Shown here: one piece after another, positions 23,985 to 35,125 of the stretch
Position numbering within the stretch: position 1 is the stretch's first letter
How the letters are laid out: every line of letters starts with the position of its first letter
Translations under genes and position numbers: made by a program
Notes under the pieces: generated by a model
Database searches by the model: none
What the model saw: only the letters and a program-made list of their open reading frames with translations
Told to the model about the DNA's origin: nothing
Assembly: GCF_022539315.1 (NCBI RefSeq)
Contig: NC_066316.1
Coordinates: forward strand, 53,631,994 to 53,695,993
Direction: 5' to 3'
DNA: 64,000 nucleotides
DNA from: Serinus canaria
Lineage: Eukaryota > Chordata > Aves > Passeriformes > Fringillidae

Positions 23985-24535
23985 CTTCCTTGCCTAATCA
24001 GTTTTGTTGCTCTTCTCTGAAGTACTTTTCAGCACACTAGCATCCTTCTGTTATGGAGGTGTTTAGAAGTGGATGCAGTATCCTGCAGAAATCTTCCCAG
24101 ATGCATAGACAATAAGTTTCCTCTTCTGACATTATTCTACTGCATGTGCAGCCCAAAATTGCATCAGTCTTTTAAAATGATATATCTCCTTGAGAACTCA
24201 TATTCAATTTGTTGTTCGCTGTCACACATAGGTATCTTGCCGTGCAGATGCTTTCCAGGTTTTGCTTTCTCATGGACTCTTCATATTTCTGATTATCTTT
24301 CCTCAGTATATTAGTCTACATTTTTCCACATTGAATCTCATTTTATTGCCTGTCTACATATCTAACCTTGTTAGTTTCCATTTATACTATTGCTATCCTC
24401 TCTGACATTTGCAAGCCTCCTGGTTTATTGTCATTTGTGAATTTCATTAATGTGCTATTTACCTCCTTTTCCAGATCATTAATTGAGATATTAAATAAGA
24501 ACATACCAAAAACACCCCTGCAGCAAACTGGCTCC
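23985..24535 (-). pseudogene. Decayed CR1-superfamily reverse transcriptase fragment
   Basis: Read on the minus strand, the segment carries scattered but ordered matches to the C-terminal half of a CR1-type ORF2. Near 24525-24420 the phrase FNISINDLEKEVN...LMKF(T)ND aligns with the RT motif that normally reads FNIFINDL...KFADD, so the catalytic FADD has decayed to FTND. Downstream come FNVEKC near 24335, LNMSSQ near 24200 and VLQRRATKLI near 24015. The order and spacing match the family, with many stops and frameshifts between blocks. The element was RNA-templated and self-mobile when active. It is now dead and far older than the other CR1 ends here. The solo LTR lies about 30 bp beyond its 3' side, where the rest of ORF2 and the 3' UTR should be, so that end has been lost or interrupted. 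Confidence 0.75.
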
Positions 24536-24788
24536 ATACCCATACCTCACCTCCCTTCATTACCTGCTGCTTACATTCCTTCGACCACCTTTTCCATCCA
24601 GGTCACAGGACTCAGATTCAAGTCAATTTCAATTAGATTTTTCTTAGAGATTCATTTCCGTTTTTAAAGTGTTTATAGGATTTAGCTCCATGACCTTTTC
24701 TCATTTTTCTTCATTGCACGGGTGGGACTGATTCTCCTTCCCTGTGTTTCCATAGATAGCAGTAATGAATTAGACAGTGATATGGACT
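24536..24788. other. Unique DNA beside the old LINE fragment
   Basis: Possibly further decayed LINE sequence upstream of the RT motif, but no motif can be read. No gene is seen. Confidence 0.4.
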
Positions 24789-24823
24789 GGGGGGGGGGGG
24801 GGGGTGGTGGGGGGGTGGGTGGG
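24789..24823 (+). repeat. Poly-G tract with G-quadruplex potential
   Basis: A run of 16 G, then GG, seven G, GGG and GGG, each separated by a single T. This is a strong quadruplex former. Run length is likely uncertain in the assembly. Confidence 0.9.
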
Positions 24824-27596
24824 CATGAATGGCTGTCTTTGACTGATTAAACCAGAATGTAAAATTGTTCCTAGTCTTTGTATTTTCGTTTTTATTTCTG
24901 CATTTTAGAGTTGTCATAATGTTCCTTTTGTTGTATCCTGATGGGTGATATTTTGTTGCCTTTCTCACGCTTACCTTTGTAAAAAAACACACGTATTTCC
25001 CTTATTTACTTTGGTCATCTGTTAAGCACTTTATTTTATGATGATGTGCTCCTTTTTTCTCTGCAGACTTCATGTAGTTTTGAACATCAGAAACTGGATG
25101 TGTCTCTATTATGTAGATAAAATAAACACTGTGAATCAGTTAATTTTTATTTTCATTATTTTTATGATGAAAGATCACACAGTACAGAATGTTCTTAAAA
25201 CTGCTTCTAAAGTAATTTTTCCATCACCTCTTCTTCAAGCAGCATGACAGAAGGCCCACTGGAGTGGGAAGAGAGTCACTCACTTCAGTGAGCCTGGGGT
25301 CAGTTCCTTAAGCCCCCTGTACTCTCCCAGTGACGTGCAACACTGAGATAGAGAGGAGGCTGACAGAACTTCTTCCGAGGTTTTTTCCTTGTGTACTGCA
25401 TCTGGTGTGATCTCCCTGGCAGCCACATTCCCAGGTGCTGCTCTGTATTTCATTGGAGCAGCTGGCCAAAACAGATGTGTGTACCAACAAGTGACTTGGA
25501 GAAGCAGCTTTTTGCTGTTATTTAAGGATTGGTGTCAAAACTGCACTGCCGTAGTAATGTTCTAAAAGCTGCATGGTTCAGTAATGCCATTGTGAATTCA
25601 TCACTTATTGATTGCCTGTAAACAACATTTAATGGTCAGACAGGTTTTGGCAGCAAGGGTTGTGGAGAGGAAGGAAGTGCAAGAGGCAGGAATAATGAGA
25701 AATCCTGTGAAAAATGTTCTCCCTCTTGTTTCTTTCCCTGGATCTGCTTTTTGTCTGATGAGCAATGGAGAAATTAGCTGCAGAAAAGAATGCCACACAT
25801 AGAGACCAGGCACCCTAAAAATCCCAGCATCTCCTGAGGTTTCTCCAAATTCCACTAACATCTTCCCAGTTTTCTCATTGCTGCTGCTTTTCCTTCCTTT
25901 TCTGTTCTTAACCACTCCTTCTTGTCCCTTTGCTCTTATTGCCATGACCCTGCAGTGTCCTTGTATCAGAAGAAAGCCTTCTGCCACCGGCTTTTAGAAA
26001 AGGTAGCCTCTGATTCCAAAAATTATATTTTGAATTAACAGAGGAGTAAGTCTGAGTCCACAGTTAGGGCCATAACTTGATAGAAAAATGAGTTATATTT
26101 GGAAAAATTATTCTGGGACTGTCTGTGGAGTCAGGCATATCTAAATATCTTGGAGAAGATATTTCTGGGCTTGGAAGAGGCAAGATTCGGTTGCTCCTGT
26201 TTGCTTTGGAGGTGTTGAATTTTCTGAAATTGGTCTCAGTCACCTTCATTAATAGAAGAGGCAAATCTGTGACTTACCTTTTATCAATTGGTATGAAAAG
26301 ATCCATAATGACACTGGACAATTACAGATTTGAGGAAAGGCAGTATGAGGTCTGGTAACATAGGTATGATGTGTGCTGATTTCTGTTTTTGTCTATATGT
26401 ATAAGATTCTGGTCTGATCTTAAAGAATGTACTTGTCACAGTTTCCCCATCTGGAAACTCAGATAACCTTACTCTCTGTCTCTCTCCAGGACTATGGGAG
26501 ACCTAGAGCTAGGCAGATTTTCTGACATGAAGCTGTGGAAATAAATAATACTGCCATTATTCTTGTTGAATGCCTTTGAACACTGTCTATCTTTCATAAT
26601 TCTGTCAGTGGCATCTGATTTAACAGCTGCTGAGTGTCCACTGCTTGTGTTGAGTTCAGCTGGAGCTGAGAGGCTGAGCACTGATCTAATTCACAACCAG
26701 GCAGTGGAAAGGCATCCAAAATGCTTTCTCTGCTGTGCTGCTCCACAGGCATACATTATGCAGTCCAATATTTTTTCCCCTCATCTTTTTAAAAGCTAGT
26801 AACTGTACAAGCTCTAAACAAAAATGTGGACTATGGACCTTTAACATTTTTGTTGCAAAGCCTTTTTCTTTTTTTATTAAACTAAACGCCTGTATTTTGG
26901 GTGAGATGTGGAATAATGTTAGAGTCCAATGGGAGGATAGCTTGAGGTAGGAAGGGGTGAAAGTGATAGCTTGGTCACTGAGTGGTAAATCTCTACTAAT
27001 CTTCAAAGCAAGATATAACTCAGGATTTTTCTTCTGTTTCTTTCCAAGCGAAGGCCATTGTGTTTCCATCCTTGGCTGTGTCAGCAGTGATAGCCCTTTT
27101 TTCCAGCATTGATTGTTGACTTCCCCTGACACCATATCACAACCCATTAGTGCTGAAAACTGACAAGCCCAGCTGCAGCAGCAAAATGGCAAGTTTAAAA
27201 GAAAATATACAAGGGACAGGCACAGAATGCTATTAGTAAGGAAAAGTAGTTGTTTTTTGTCTTACCTCTGTAAAGGTCAAGAATGCAAACATTTTTCTCT
27301 TGCTAACAACAACTTGAGTATATTTTGAGCTAACAAAGCTATTCTTTCTCTCTCTCTGTTTTGTGGATTTTTTTTAAATTCAAGCTTGTATGTGGGGTTT
27401 GTTTAAAAAGCAACCAGTGAGGTGAGTGGTGAAAAGATTCCTTCTTAGGAAGCTCACAGGGAGGTGTATGCTTATACAGATGTATGGGTATGAGAGTTTG
27501 TAAGGCAGAGACATTTCAGAGAAGAAATAATTGGCTCAGCAGTTTCTGGGGTACTGAGATAAGGTCATAAGGTTTTGGTGTTGCAGTGAAAAGTGG
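24824..27596. other. Unique non-coding DNA, no gene recognised
   Basis: The longest frame is 168 codons at 26686-27192 (-). It has no recognisable domain and no codon-bias signal and is compatible with chance. A short TC repeat lies at 27346-27358. No RNA gene or recognisable repeat seen. Confidence 0.55.
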
Positions 27597-28145
27597 GATT
27601 TCTTGCTGGCTTAGTTGGAGGAGTGTAGGGAGGAGGGAGGGTAGTGGAGTGAGGTGGAGCTTGATCGGGGGTCTCGTGGATGGAGTGCGAGGAGGTGAGT
27701 ATGGAGTTGAGGCTGTATGGTTAGGGAGTGATGGAGGGAGGAGTCGCATTGAGTTTCTGGTAGTTTTCGGTGAGTTGAGGGGAGTTGAGTAGTTGTAGGG
27801 TTGAGGGCAGGTAGTCTGGGGATGTAGGGAGTGAGGGAGGATGAGTGGAGGGAGGGTGAGAGTGGAGTGAGCGGAGGGAGGTGAGGTATGGGAGGGAGGC
27901 AGGGAGGTGGTATGGGGGAGGGAAGGTAGGCTGAGAGAAGGAGAATTGAGGAAGGAGAGAGAGAGGTGGAGAGGCGCGATATGGCAGGGGTGAAGAGAGG
28001 GGAGGGAGAAAGAAAGAACCGAAACGAAACAGGAAGGAAGAAGTAATGAAGGAAGGAAGGCAATGGGAAGGAAGGAGATCACGGATGAGTAGTAAGGAAG
28101 AAGGACTGCGGAAGGAATGGAAGACCAGTAGGCCATTGAAGGTTC
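27597..28145. repeat. Long purine-rich (G/A) low-complexity tract
   Basis: About 550 bp in which the plus strand is overwhelmingly G and A, with scattered T and very little C. Degenerate units such as GGAGGGAGG, GAGTGAGG and GGTATGGG (near 27884 and 27909) recur. The right end grades into GGAA repeats near 28030-28080. It looks like an expanded, decayed GA minisatellite. It gives long open frames on the minus strand (up to 206 codons, serine/leucine/proline-rich) that are by-products of the composition. Such tracts can form triplex or quadruplex DNA. Confidence 0.85.
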
Positions 28146-28265
28146 TAAGCATTCAGTACGGGTCCCTTCATTACCTTGAATTACCTTCCTGACTTACCTC
28201 CTTCATTCCTTCCTTCCTTCCTCCTCCCTTCCCCTTCCTCTCTTGTCTCTTTTTTTCTCTTTTCT
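28146..28265. repeat. Pyrimidine-rich tract, strand-switched partner
   Basis: Directly after the purine tract the plus strand switches to C/T, with tandem CCTT units at 28202-28225 and then T-rich runs. It is partly complementary to the GGAAGGAAGG units at 28031-28077, so the two could pair as an imperfect stem of about 13-16 bp. Confidence 0.8.
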
Positions 28266-28716
28266 TATGGAATTGTATGGTGGTGTCACCACTCTGGACG
28301 GTAGAGTAACAGTAATGGCAATGTTCCTTCTGATTGTACAGGTGATTTTCCAGGGGAAGAAAGGAACAGCCTTCATTGTCCCAGTACTGTGTACTTGGAG
28401 AGATAATGGGGCTTGAGCAAGGACAGGGAACTCTTCAAAACTTTAATGCCAAGGTCCCCATTTGATACCAGCTGAAAGGCAGAGTGTACACATTGCTCTG
28501 TAAAAGCCCAGGGCAGATTGGAACACAAGTAGAGCCCAACAGCTCTCTTGGCGCCCAAATTTGTTGCAAATGATTATGTAACAGCAGCAGCAAAGGAGCA
28601 ACAGTGGTGGAAAACTGGTGAAATACATTAAAATTTTTTTGTCTTTTGAGGTACAGCCTAGAGAGGTGGGTTTGTTCAGTCTCAACAGGAGGAGGCTCAT
28701 GGAGACCTCATCACTC

Positions 28717-28800
28717 TCTATGACTTCCTGAAAGGAGGTTGTAGCCAGATCGGGGCTACGACCCCAATCTGGCTACAACCTCCTTTCAGGAAGTCATAGA
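28717..28800. repeat. Perfect 34-bp inverted repeat
   Basis: Left arm 28717-28750 and right arm 28767-28800 are exact reverse complements. After one mismatch the pairing continues (GGGG 28752-28755 with CCCC 28762-28765), leaving a 6-base loop. The left arm is ordinary CR1 sequence. The right arm is its inverted copy and has no counterpart in the CR1 consensus. Confidence 0.95.
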
Positions 28801-28811
28801 CCCATAGACCC

Positions 28812-28857
28812 CATGGCAGGGGAGACCCACCCGTGTGGGCGGGTCTCCCCTGCCATG
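28812..28857. repeat. Second hairpin: 17-bp perfect arms plus 3 bp
   Basis: Arms 28812-28828 and 28841-28857 are exact reverse complements. After one mismatch, CCC (28830-28832) pairs with GGG (28837-28839), leaving the loop GTGT. It begins 11 bases after the first hairpin. The right arm looks like the native CR1 continuation, so the left arm is probably the inserted inverted copy. Confidence 0.93.
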
Positions 28858-29134
28858 CCTGCAGTGTGAGGACTGGAGGAAGTGCCCTTAAGCTGAGGCA
28901 GGGGAGATTCAGATTAGATAATGGAGAAATTTTTTCACCATTAGGGTGGTCAGGGATTGGAATAGGTTGCCCAGGGAAGTGGTGGAGTCACCATCCCTGG
29001 AAGTATTCATGAGGCATCTGGATCTGGTGCTGGATGATATGGTTTAGGGATTGCAGTAGAAGTGCTGGGTGCTTGGCTGGACTGGGAGATTTTGAAGGTC
29101 TCTTCCAACCTTGACCATTCTATCATTCTATGAA

Positions 29135-29154
29135 AATAATAATAATAATAATAA
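29135..29154. repeat. (AAT)n microsatellite at the CR1 tail
   Basis: Six to seven AAT units directly after the CR1 end. Microsatellites often grow from the terminal repeats of LINEs. Confidence 0.9.
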
Positions 29155-32100
29155 AGAACCAATTAAAAAAACCAACATGAATACTGAAGGTCACATTAAG
29201 TGAAAACCCCAAAATTGTTTGGAATCCTGTAGAGCAGTGAGGATACAAAAGAACTTGGGTTAACAAGGTAATGAATTTCTTTTTGAACAGGTAGGATTAA
29301 TAAGACTTGGTTTTGCAAATTGATAGCTATGGACACAAAGGACATTAATCTCAAGTAATCTATTTAGACAATTCTGTTATCACAAACATGAGTTCTTTCA
29401 AACTTGTACCTATGGACATTCCTGTGGCAGTAGCTGGTTGATCCCACATTTTGCTAGGATGTTGCAAAGCAATGGTTTCTGCCCCAAAGCGCTTGCACCA
29501 AAAAAACCCTACTCATCAAATAAAGGAAATTATGCTCAATTTTATTGTGGACAGCTAAGTCTTACAAACCAAGTGACCTATCCAAGGTGTGCTGTGCACC
29601 TCTCCTGAATACTGACTGCCATGTGCTTAAGTGTGGATTTACAAGGTCCCACCTATTCTGTTAGATTTCTGGGTGATTCTCCAAGCATCTATTAAAATGC
29701 TCTTGTACTATGTAGCTCAAAGTGAAGTGTGTGGGTAGAGAGTGACCACATCAGAACATACAATTAAGGCAGAGTAGCTAAAACTGAGTTAGTTGATATC
29801 CTGCTTTCTCGTCTTTTTTTTTTTTATTTATTCAAGCCATGGCTTAGTGACTGTGGATGAGCTGAGCTTCATTCCCTCTTTTTTCACTGCTAGAGAACTA
29901 GTCTGCATTTGAGGCTTCCTGGGTTTTCCTTTCTCTTGTGCTTGCTTGACCAATCCAAGAACTTAATGAAGATCTCAGACACGTTTATGAAATTTTGTTT
30001 TAATGCATTGGGATTTACGTCTAGTTTATCTTCACATGTTAGCTACAGTTTTAATTGTGGATCAGATTCCAGAGGGAAGTTTACCAACCTTTATTTTTAT
30101 GGGTGGAGTCGGGTAATGCAGAATGATCTTATGCTGAATATGAATTTATAGTCATGAGGAAGTTTTATTATAGCAATCCTACTCTAGTAAATCATGGGCA
30201 GCCTTCTCCAAATAGCCAACATTTTTGTAAATGCTCAAGTATCCAAAAATCTGACTTTGTCCTTATTTATACTGAAGCCAGGACAGCTGTAATAAATCAG
30301 GCTTCAAATGTCCTTGGAGTAGTTACCTCTCACAAAGAAAGAAAAAAGGATAACTTCAAGTAGTTAAAACAGGGGAAGATAGATGAAGGCATGACTACAC
30401 TGAGTTAGTACTTGTCTGCATAATGCACCTAGTTAATCCAGTTGTCTGGGTCTGAATACAGAGCCTGCTGCTAGTTTTTTCAATATGAAGAGCAAAGTTT
30501 TCTTTGTGACTTTGGACATAGATGACCTAATTTCTGAGATTTTATATTAATACTCAGTCATCCCTTGTCAACTTTACAAAGCAAAAATGGGTCTAGTGGC
30601 AGAAAAGCATGGAAGGAAGGCTTCCCATCATTAGGGTTAGGCTGAAAGGCATTTCTTTTGTTGTTCAAGGCTCTGTATTTTCACTGAAGTTCATGTCTCA
30701 GTGAGTCAGTCCAAAAACATTATTTAGTGAGATTTCATCTGTCTGGTTAACCATTAGTTTAAACAGTTGTAAACCATGTCTACCATGGTTAACTTTAATA
30801 AAAATAAGAGACAAAGCCAGACAAAATGGAGAATAAATTAATGCTTACATGTAAACTAATGCTTATAGAAGAGTATCTGTGTTATACATGATGGCTGGTT
30901 TGGGATTGGTCTTGACTACAGCTGTGGATGGCACTGAGACCTGGATGTAGAGGCAGAGTTCATGTGTTTACAGGCAAATAGGTAAGTGCAGGTGGAACTT
31001 GACTTGTGCAGTGCTGGCTCCCTCATCTTCTGGGCATCTCTGTGAAAAGCCTGCCATGCAGTTTGCCAGCTGTCGATAACCCTGAGCAGTCTCAGTCAGC
31101 CGTACTCCACTTTGACAGGTATCTAAAATCTCAGTCATCTGAGCTGCTCTGTTCTGTGCACTCCTTTTGTGCCTTCTGAGATACCATGGGGGAGAGTATC
31201 AGTGCAGACTAAGCGATCCACGCTGTTTCAGATATTGAAAGGAAACTGGATATCATGGAAGTTGTTGCTAGAAGTGTACTGTTTCTCTTTAATCAGTCCT
31301 CCCAGTGCTAAAATAGACACTAAATGAGGAAACAAAATATCTGTGTCTGTGAAAAGCATCTGGAACTCTGCTGTACCTAGGTTTTCTTAAGACTATTAAT
31401 GAGGGCTATCACTTTATAGGGTGCTTAAAAACCTCACTCTTTAGCTTTAATAAGAAATTTCAGAACTTCCTTAGGCAGCAGACACTTTAGGTGTAAGGCA
31501 AAACAATAAAAGGTGATAATTTATTTAACTCAGTTTCAACTCTCCCGACCTCCTTTCCCCCAAATGCAGAGTGGGTAGCCCTCACCAACTAAACATGTCT
31601 TGTATTTTTTTTCAGTGCTGTCTGGGCAGAGGGGCCATGTGGGACATGCCTACCATCATGAGAGGGACTAAATTTGGAGGGAAAACAAGTTTTTCTGTTA
31701 TTTTAAGGAATTTTCCTCCTCCAGAAATTACCTGGAGTAATGGTAGCAGCCAGATGTAGTGGTAGCATAAAGGAGGGAAACTAGATTCCTGGAAAATGCA
31801 AAGCAGTTAACTTGCAAAGCAGTTAACATACTGAATTCTTTGGACAATAGGTATCATCTCCCAGAATAAGCTGGACTCTGATTCAGGTACTGAATTAAGT
31901 GAATGTTTTGTGAAATCAGCTCAGCCTACTGAGCTTTATTGGAAACCTTTCTCTTATTTTGGTGTGTGAGATTTGAGCTCTTTTGGGACTCTGTCTCAGA
32001 GTAACCTGAAAGACTCTAGGACTTGACTTCTTCAGTCCTTTCAGGGTTTTCAAGAATTTTGCTATTAAAAGTCTCCCTTGGAAATGCCTTATTTTCTGCT

Positions 32101-34894
32101 TAGGATACATATTTTTCCTCTTAATATCAGTGACATTTACGAATGCACAGCAGAGGTTATATGTGAAGGAATTCTGTCTCTGAAGGAGAAAGGCAGCTTA
32201 CAGGTGTGATGGGGTGAGCAGCACCAGCTGATGTGGGAGGGAGTGAAGTCATGTCCCATTTCTGTTCCCTTTGAGAAGAGCAGCCCTGCAGGGTGCTTGC
32301 ATTTCCTCACTGGGTGTGCTGAGCTGGCAGGCAATGACAGAATGGAGACACCTCAAGTAGCTTTTAGACTGTAATTTTGGTTGCAAGGAGTAGTCTGGTT
32401 GTGACAATTCAGAGCTCAGTAGAAACAGCTGATTTATTTGGCAACCCAGCTCCTATGTCTTGATGATACCCTAGAACATACTCATTGCCTGTGGAGATCT
32501 AGGATTCTTGTTTCCCGTTGCCTGTGAAGAACCAGGATTTGGCCACTTTTGTGCAAGACAGTTACTTTTGTAGCAGTGACCTGAGAGTTAGTTCTTTTAA
32601 ATCATGTTTGGGCAACTAAATAATTAGCCTTCTTTGGAAAATGCTGAGTCTACAACAGCTCCCAGTGAAGTGAAGAGAATTACAGACTACTCTGCAATCT
32701 GGAAAATGAGACCTATTACTTATTAAATATGGAGCTGAGAAGATAATTTATGCTGTTCATTTTTAAAAATTTGAAGCTGCATAAACTACAGTTTAAATTA
32801 AGACTCTACTCATAGAAAATTGCTGAAGGTCTGGTAAATGACAAGTAATTCTTTCTATAAGTGATGATCAGTTGGTTACAATGTCCAGAAAGTTTAGGGT
32901 TTATTTTAATTCCTCCTAAAAATACTTGTAATATACCCATTTGTGTACCTTTAATGTACCTTTGACCTCTGTAACCTGAAAGTGTTGTTCTTTTGTCAAT
33001 TCAGTATCTCCAGAACATTATGTTTGGTCATGATATATTTGTGGAAGGGATTCTTTGGTTGAAATGTCTGCTGGCTTAAGTCAGCTGGGGCTGACTTCAA
33101 TCCAGCACAAGAATCTCAGTTTGGGGACCCAAAGAATGGAACACTGTAGTCTTGTGGATGGCTTAACTAGGCAGGGAGTGGAAGCAGGTTCTCTGAATAG
33201 CCTTCCTTTGTCCACCATCATGAAATCAAAAAGCAAATCTTTTGAAAAACATCAGGCAGTAATTCCCCTGGGGCTTTCCTAAACTCATCCATCATGGGGA
33301 AAATCTAATTTTCCTTCTTTCTCTATTGTACTCTGAGAAGCCTTGTGACCAGTTAGGTCATTTTAGCTTTAAACATTAACTTCGATAAGACATTTTCAAT
33401 TAGTACAGTCTTTTCAAAAATTAGACCATAATCTTACACTCATGCTCTAGGAATTATGATGCATTCTTTTTGTTAAATGTTAATGATTTTAAGTGAAAAG
33501 TATTTTGTTTATGATACTACTGTTGAATAATAATAACTAGTAGTAATGTTGTAACAGATTTTTTTTTTTAATGGTCTAGGAGGCTTCCACCAGAGAGTTG
33601 TTTAATCTGGTAAAGTTCACTTTTACCTGTATTTATACGTTATTAAAGTGTCAGGCCTAGTGTTTTGGTTACACCCAACTATTAAAATGTCAATTTATTA
33701 ATTCATTAATTTCATGGCTCCTTCCAAAATGTTCTACAAAGATATTTTGCCAACTCTGTTTACATAAATTCCCAATTGTACTTTGCATTTTTATTAAATA
33801 GAATTGGTGTTTGAAATAGCTTGTAAATTGACAGGATACAAATTAGTGGAAAAGCAGACATTAAAGAGTCAGTGATGTCTCTGGGTGAGCTTTGGAAAAC
33901 ATTCTATTTAGAACCAATTGTATGGATGTATAATTTATTTTTCTGCTTTCCCCTTCCTACATTTGTTATAACTAGAGAAATTTGCATGAAAATTGGTTGT
34001 GGGTTTATTTCAATGTTTACCTGTTTTGACTGTTTCTTTTATATGTATCTGCTGTTTTACTGCTTGTCTTATGACATCACTGTTCATTGCCAGGGGACGG
34101 ACAGTGATGTCACAGAAGTGATAGCTTGTAGGACTGAATGCTTCTTGAGACTGTGAGTGGCTATAAAACCATTTTTTCTCTTAGGACACCAGTTTTTGCT
34201 AGTTGATGGCTGTCATTCTCCTGTGGAGTCAAAAGCCATTGTGTCATGGCCAGTGCTTTTGCCTATGTGCCACCAAATGGCCACTCCTGACAACTTCACT
34301 GCAGAAAACCAAGTGTTCCTGATTACAGGAGACCACGTTTCCTTGTAATTCTTAGTCAGGACACAGATTTAATTGGGGATGAGGCCTCCACTGGAGTTTG
34401 TCTTGTGTTTTCTATATCATATCTCTTCTTTGTCCTAACAGTCACCTCTGCCTCTCTTAATTCAAATCCAAATGAAACTCCTCTAGTCCAGTTTGGGCAG
34501 GGTGGGAAACCATAGCTCCATGTCAAGCAATAAGCAGTAATGAGATTAATCATAAACATCTTTCTTGTGCCTATAGGTTTATATGAATGAGAAGTGACAG
34601 AAACAGGACAGTGCAAGAAGAAAAGTTCTATCTAAATGCAGCATATTTTCCAAAATATTCCTGGAGTTATTGGGAGCTCCTTGAAAGCACCCCATGTCTC
34701 TTCCAGTAGTAGATGGACCACAAGAGAGGCAGCCCTTATGAAACCAACTTTCTCTAATATATTCAGACAGTGGATCTGTTATATCTGCTGTATTGCTGGG
34801 CAGAAAATGGAAAGACAGTGAGCCCTCCTTTCACTTTTTTCCCCTTCATGCTCAAAATCCTCTCTCACACCTCGAATCTCCTACTGAAGATGAC
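29155..34894. other. Unique non-coding DNA, no gene recognised
   Basis: No supported gene. TGCAAAGCAGTTAAC is tandemly duplicated at 31797-31828 (16-bp unit). At 34072-34112 a 12-bp inverted repeat TGACATCACTGT/ACAGTGATGTCA surrounds a 17-base spacer; its outer halves resemble CRE half sites. Otherwise AT-leaning unique sequence with short, unconvincing frames. Confidence 0.55.
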
Positions 34895-35125
34895 CTAGCG
34901 GTCAAGTTGCAATCCCTCACCTCCTCAAGCAGGAGGTGGCTGGGTTGCTCCTTTAGCAGCCCATGCTGGTCACAGCGCACCGCTGCTCGCCCCCGGGCTT
35001 CTTACAGAGCGGCTCGAGCTGCTTTCGCCTCTCTCTGCCGACTCGGTTTGTCATTTCTGTCACTCTGTGGCGCATACACACACACACACAGCAGCTGCCA
35101 GTGGCCTCGGGGGCCTGGGATCCTC
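34895..35125. promoter_or_regulatory. Weak CpG-enriched segment
   Basis: Roughly a dozen CG dinucleotides cluster within about 230 bp, against CpG-poor flanks, with a CCCCCGGGC block near 34991. It is too short and too weak to call an island, but it could be an alternative promoter or a CpG-containing enhancer. A 133-codon frame crosses it (34793-35194, +) and resembles no known protein. Confidence 0.35.
35076..35090. repeat. (AC)n microsatellite
   Basis: About 7.5 AC units at the right edge of the CpG-enriched segment. Confidence 0.9.

Larger units (their letters stand above)
28648..29134 (+). mobile_element. CR1 LINE 3' end carrying a foldback insertion
   Basis: CR1 landmarks appear in order: 'tttgttcagtctcaacagg' near 28670, 'ggagacctcatcactctcta' at 28701-28720, 'ctgaaaggaggttgtagcca' near 28729, then a foldback insertion (about 28751-28832). 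They resume with 'gctgaggcaggggagattca' near 28892, 'ggttgcccagggaagtggtgg' near 28965, 'tcttccaaccttgaccattc' near 29101 and the tail 'tatcattctatga'. The first block corresponds to the C-terminus of ORF2, the rest to the 3' UTR. Orientation is plus. Confidence 0.93.

Noticed and set aside
26686..27192. 168-codon minus-strand frame in unique DNA
   Set aside because: A frame of this length is expected about once in a while in a 64-kb six-frame search. It shows no family resemblance, codon bias or flanking exon signals.
27516..28152. Minus-strand frames of 143-206 codons rich in Ser, Leu and Pro
   Set aside because: They are by-products of the purine-rich low-complexity tract; three overlapping frames are open at once.
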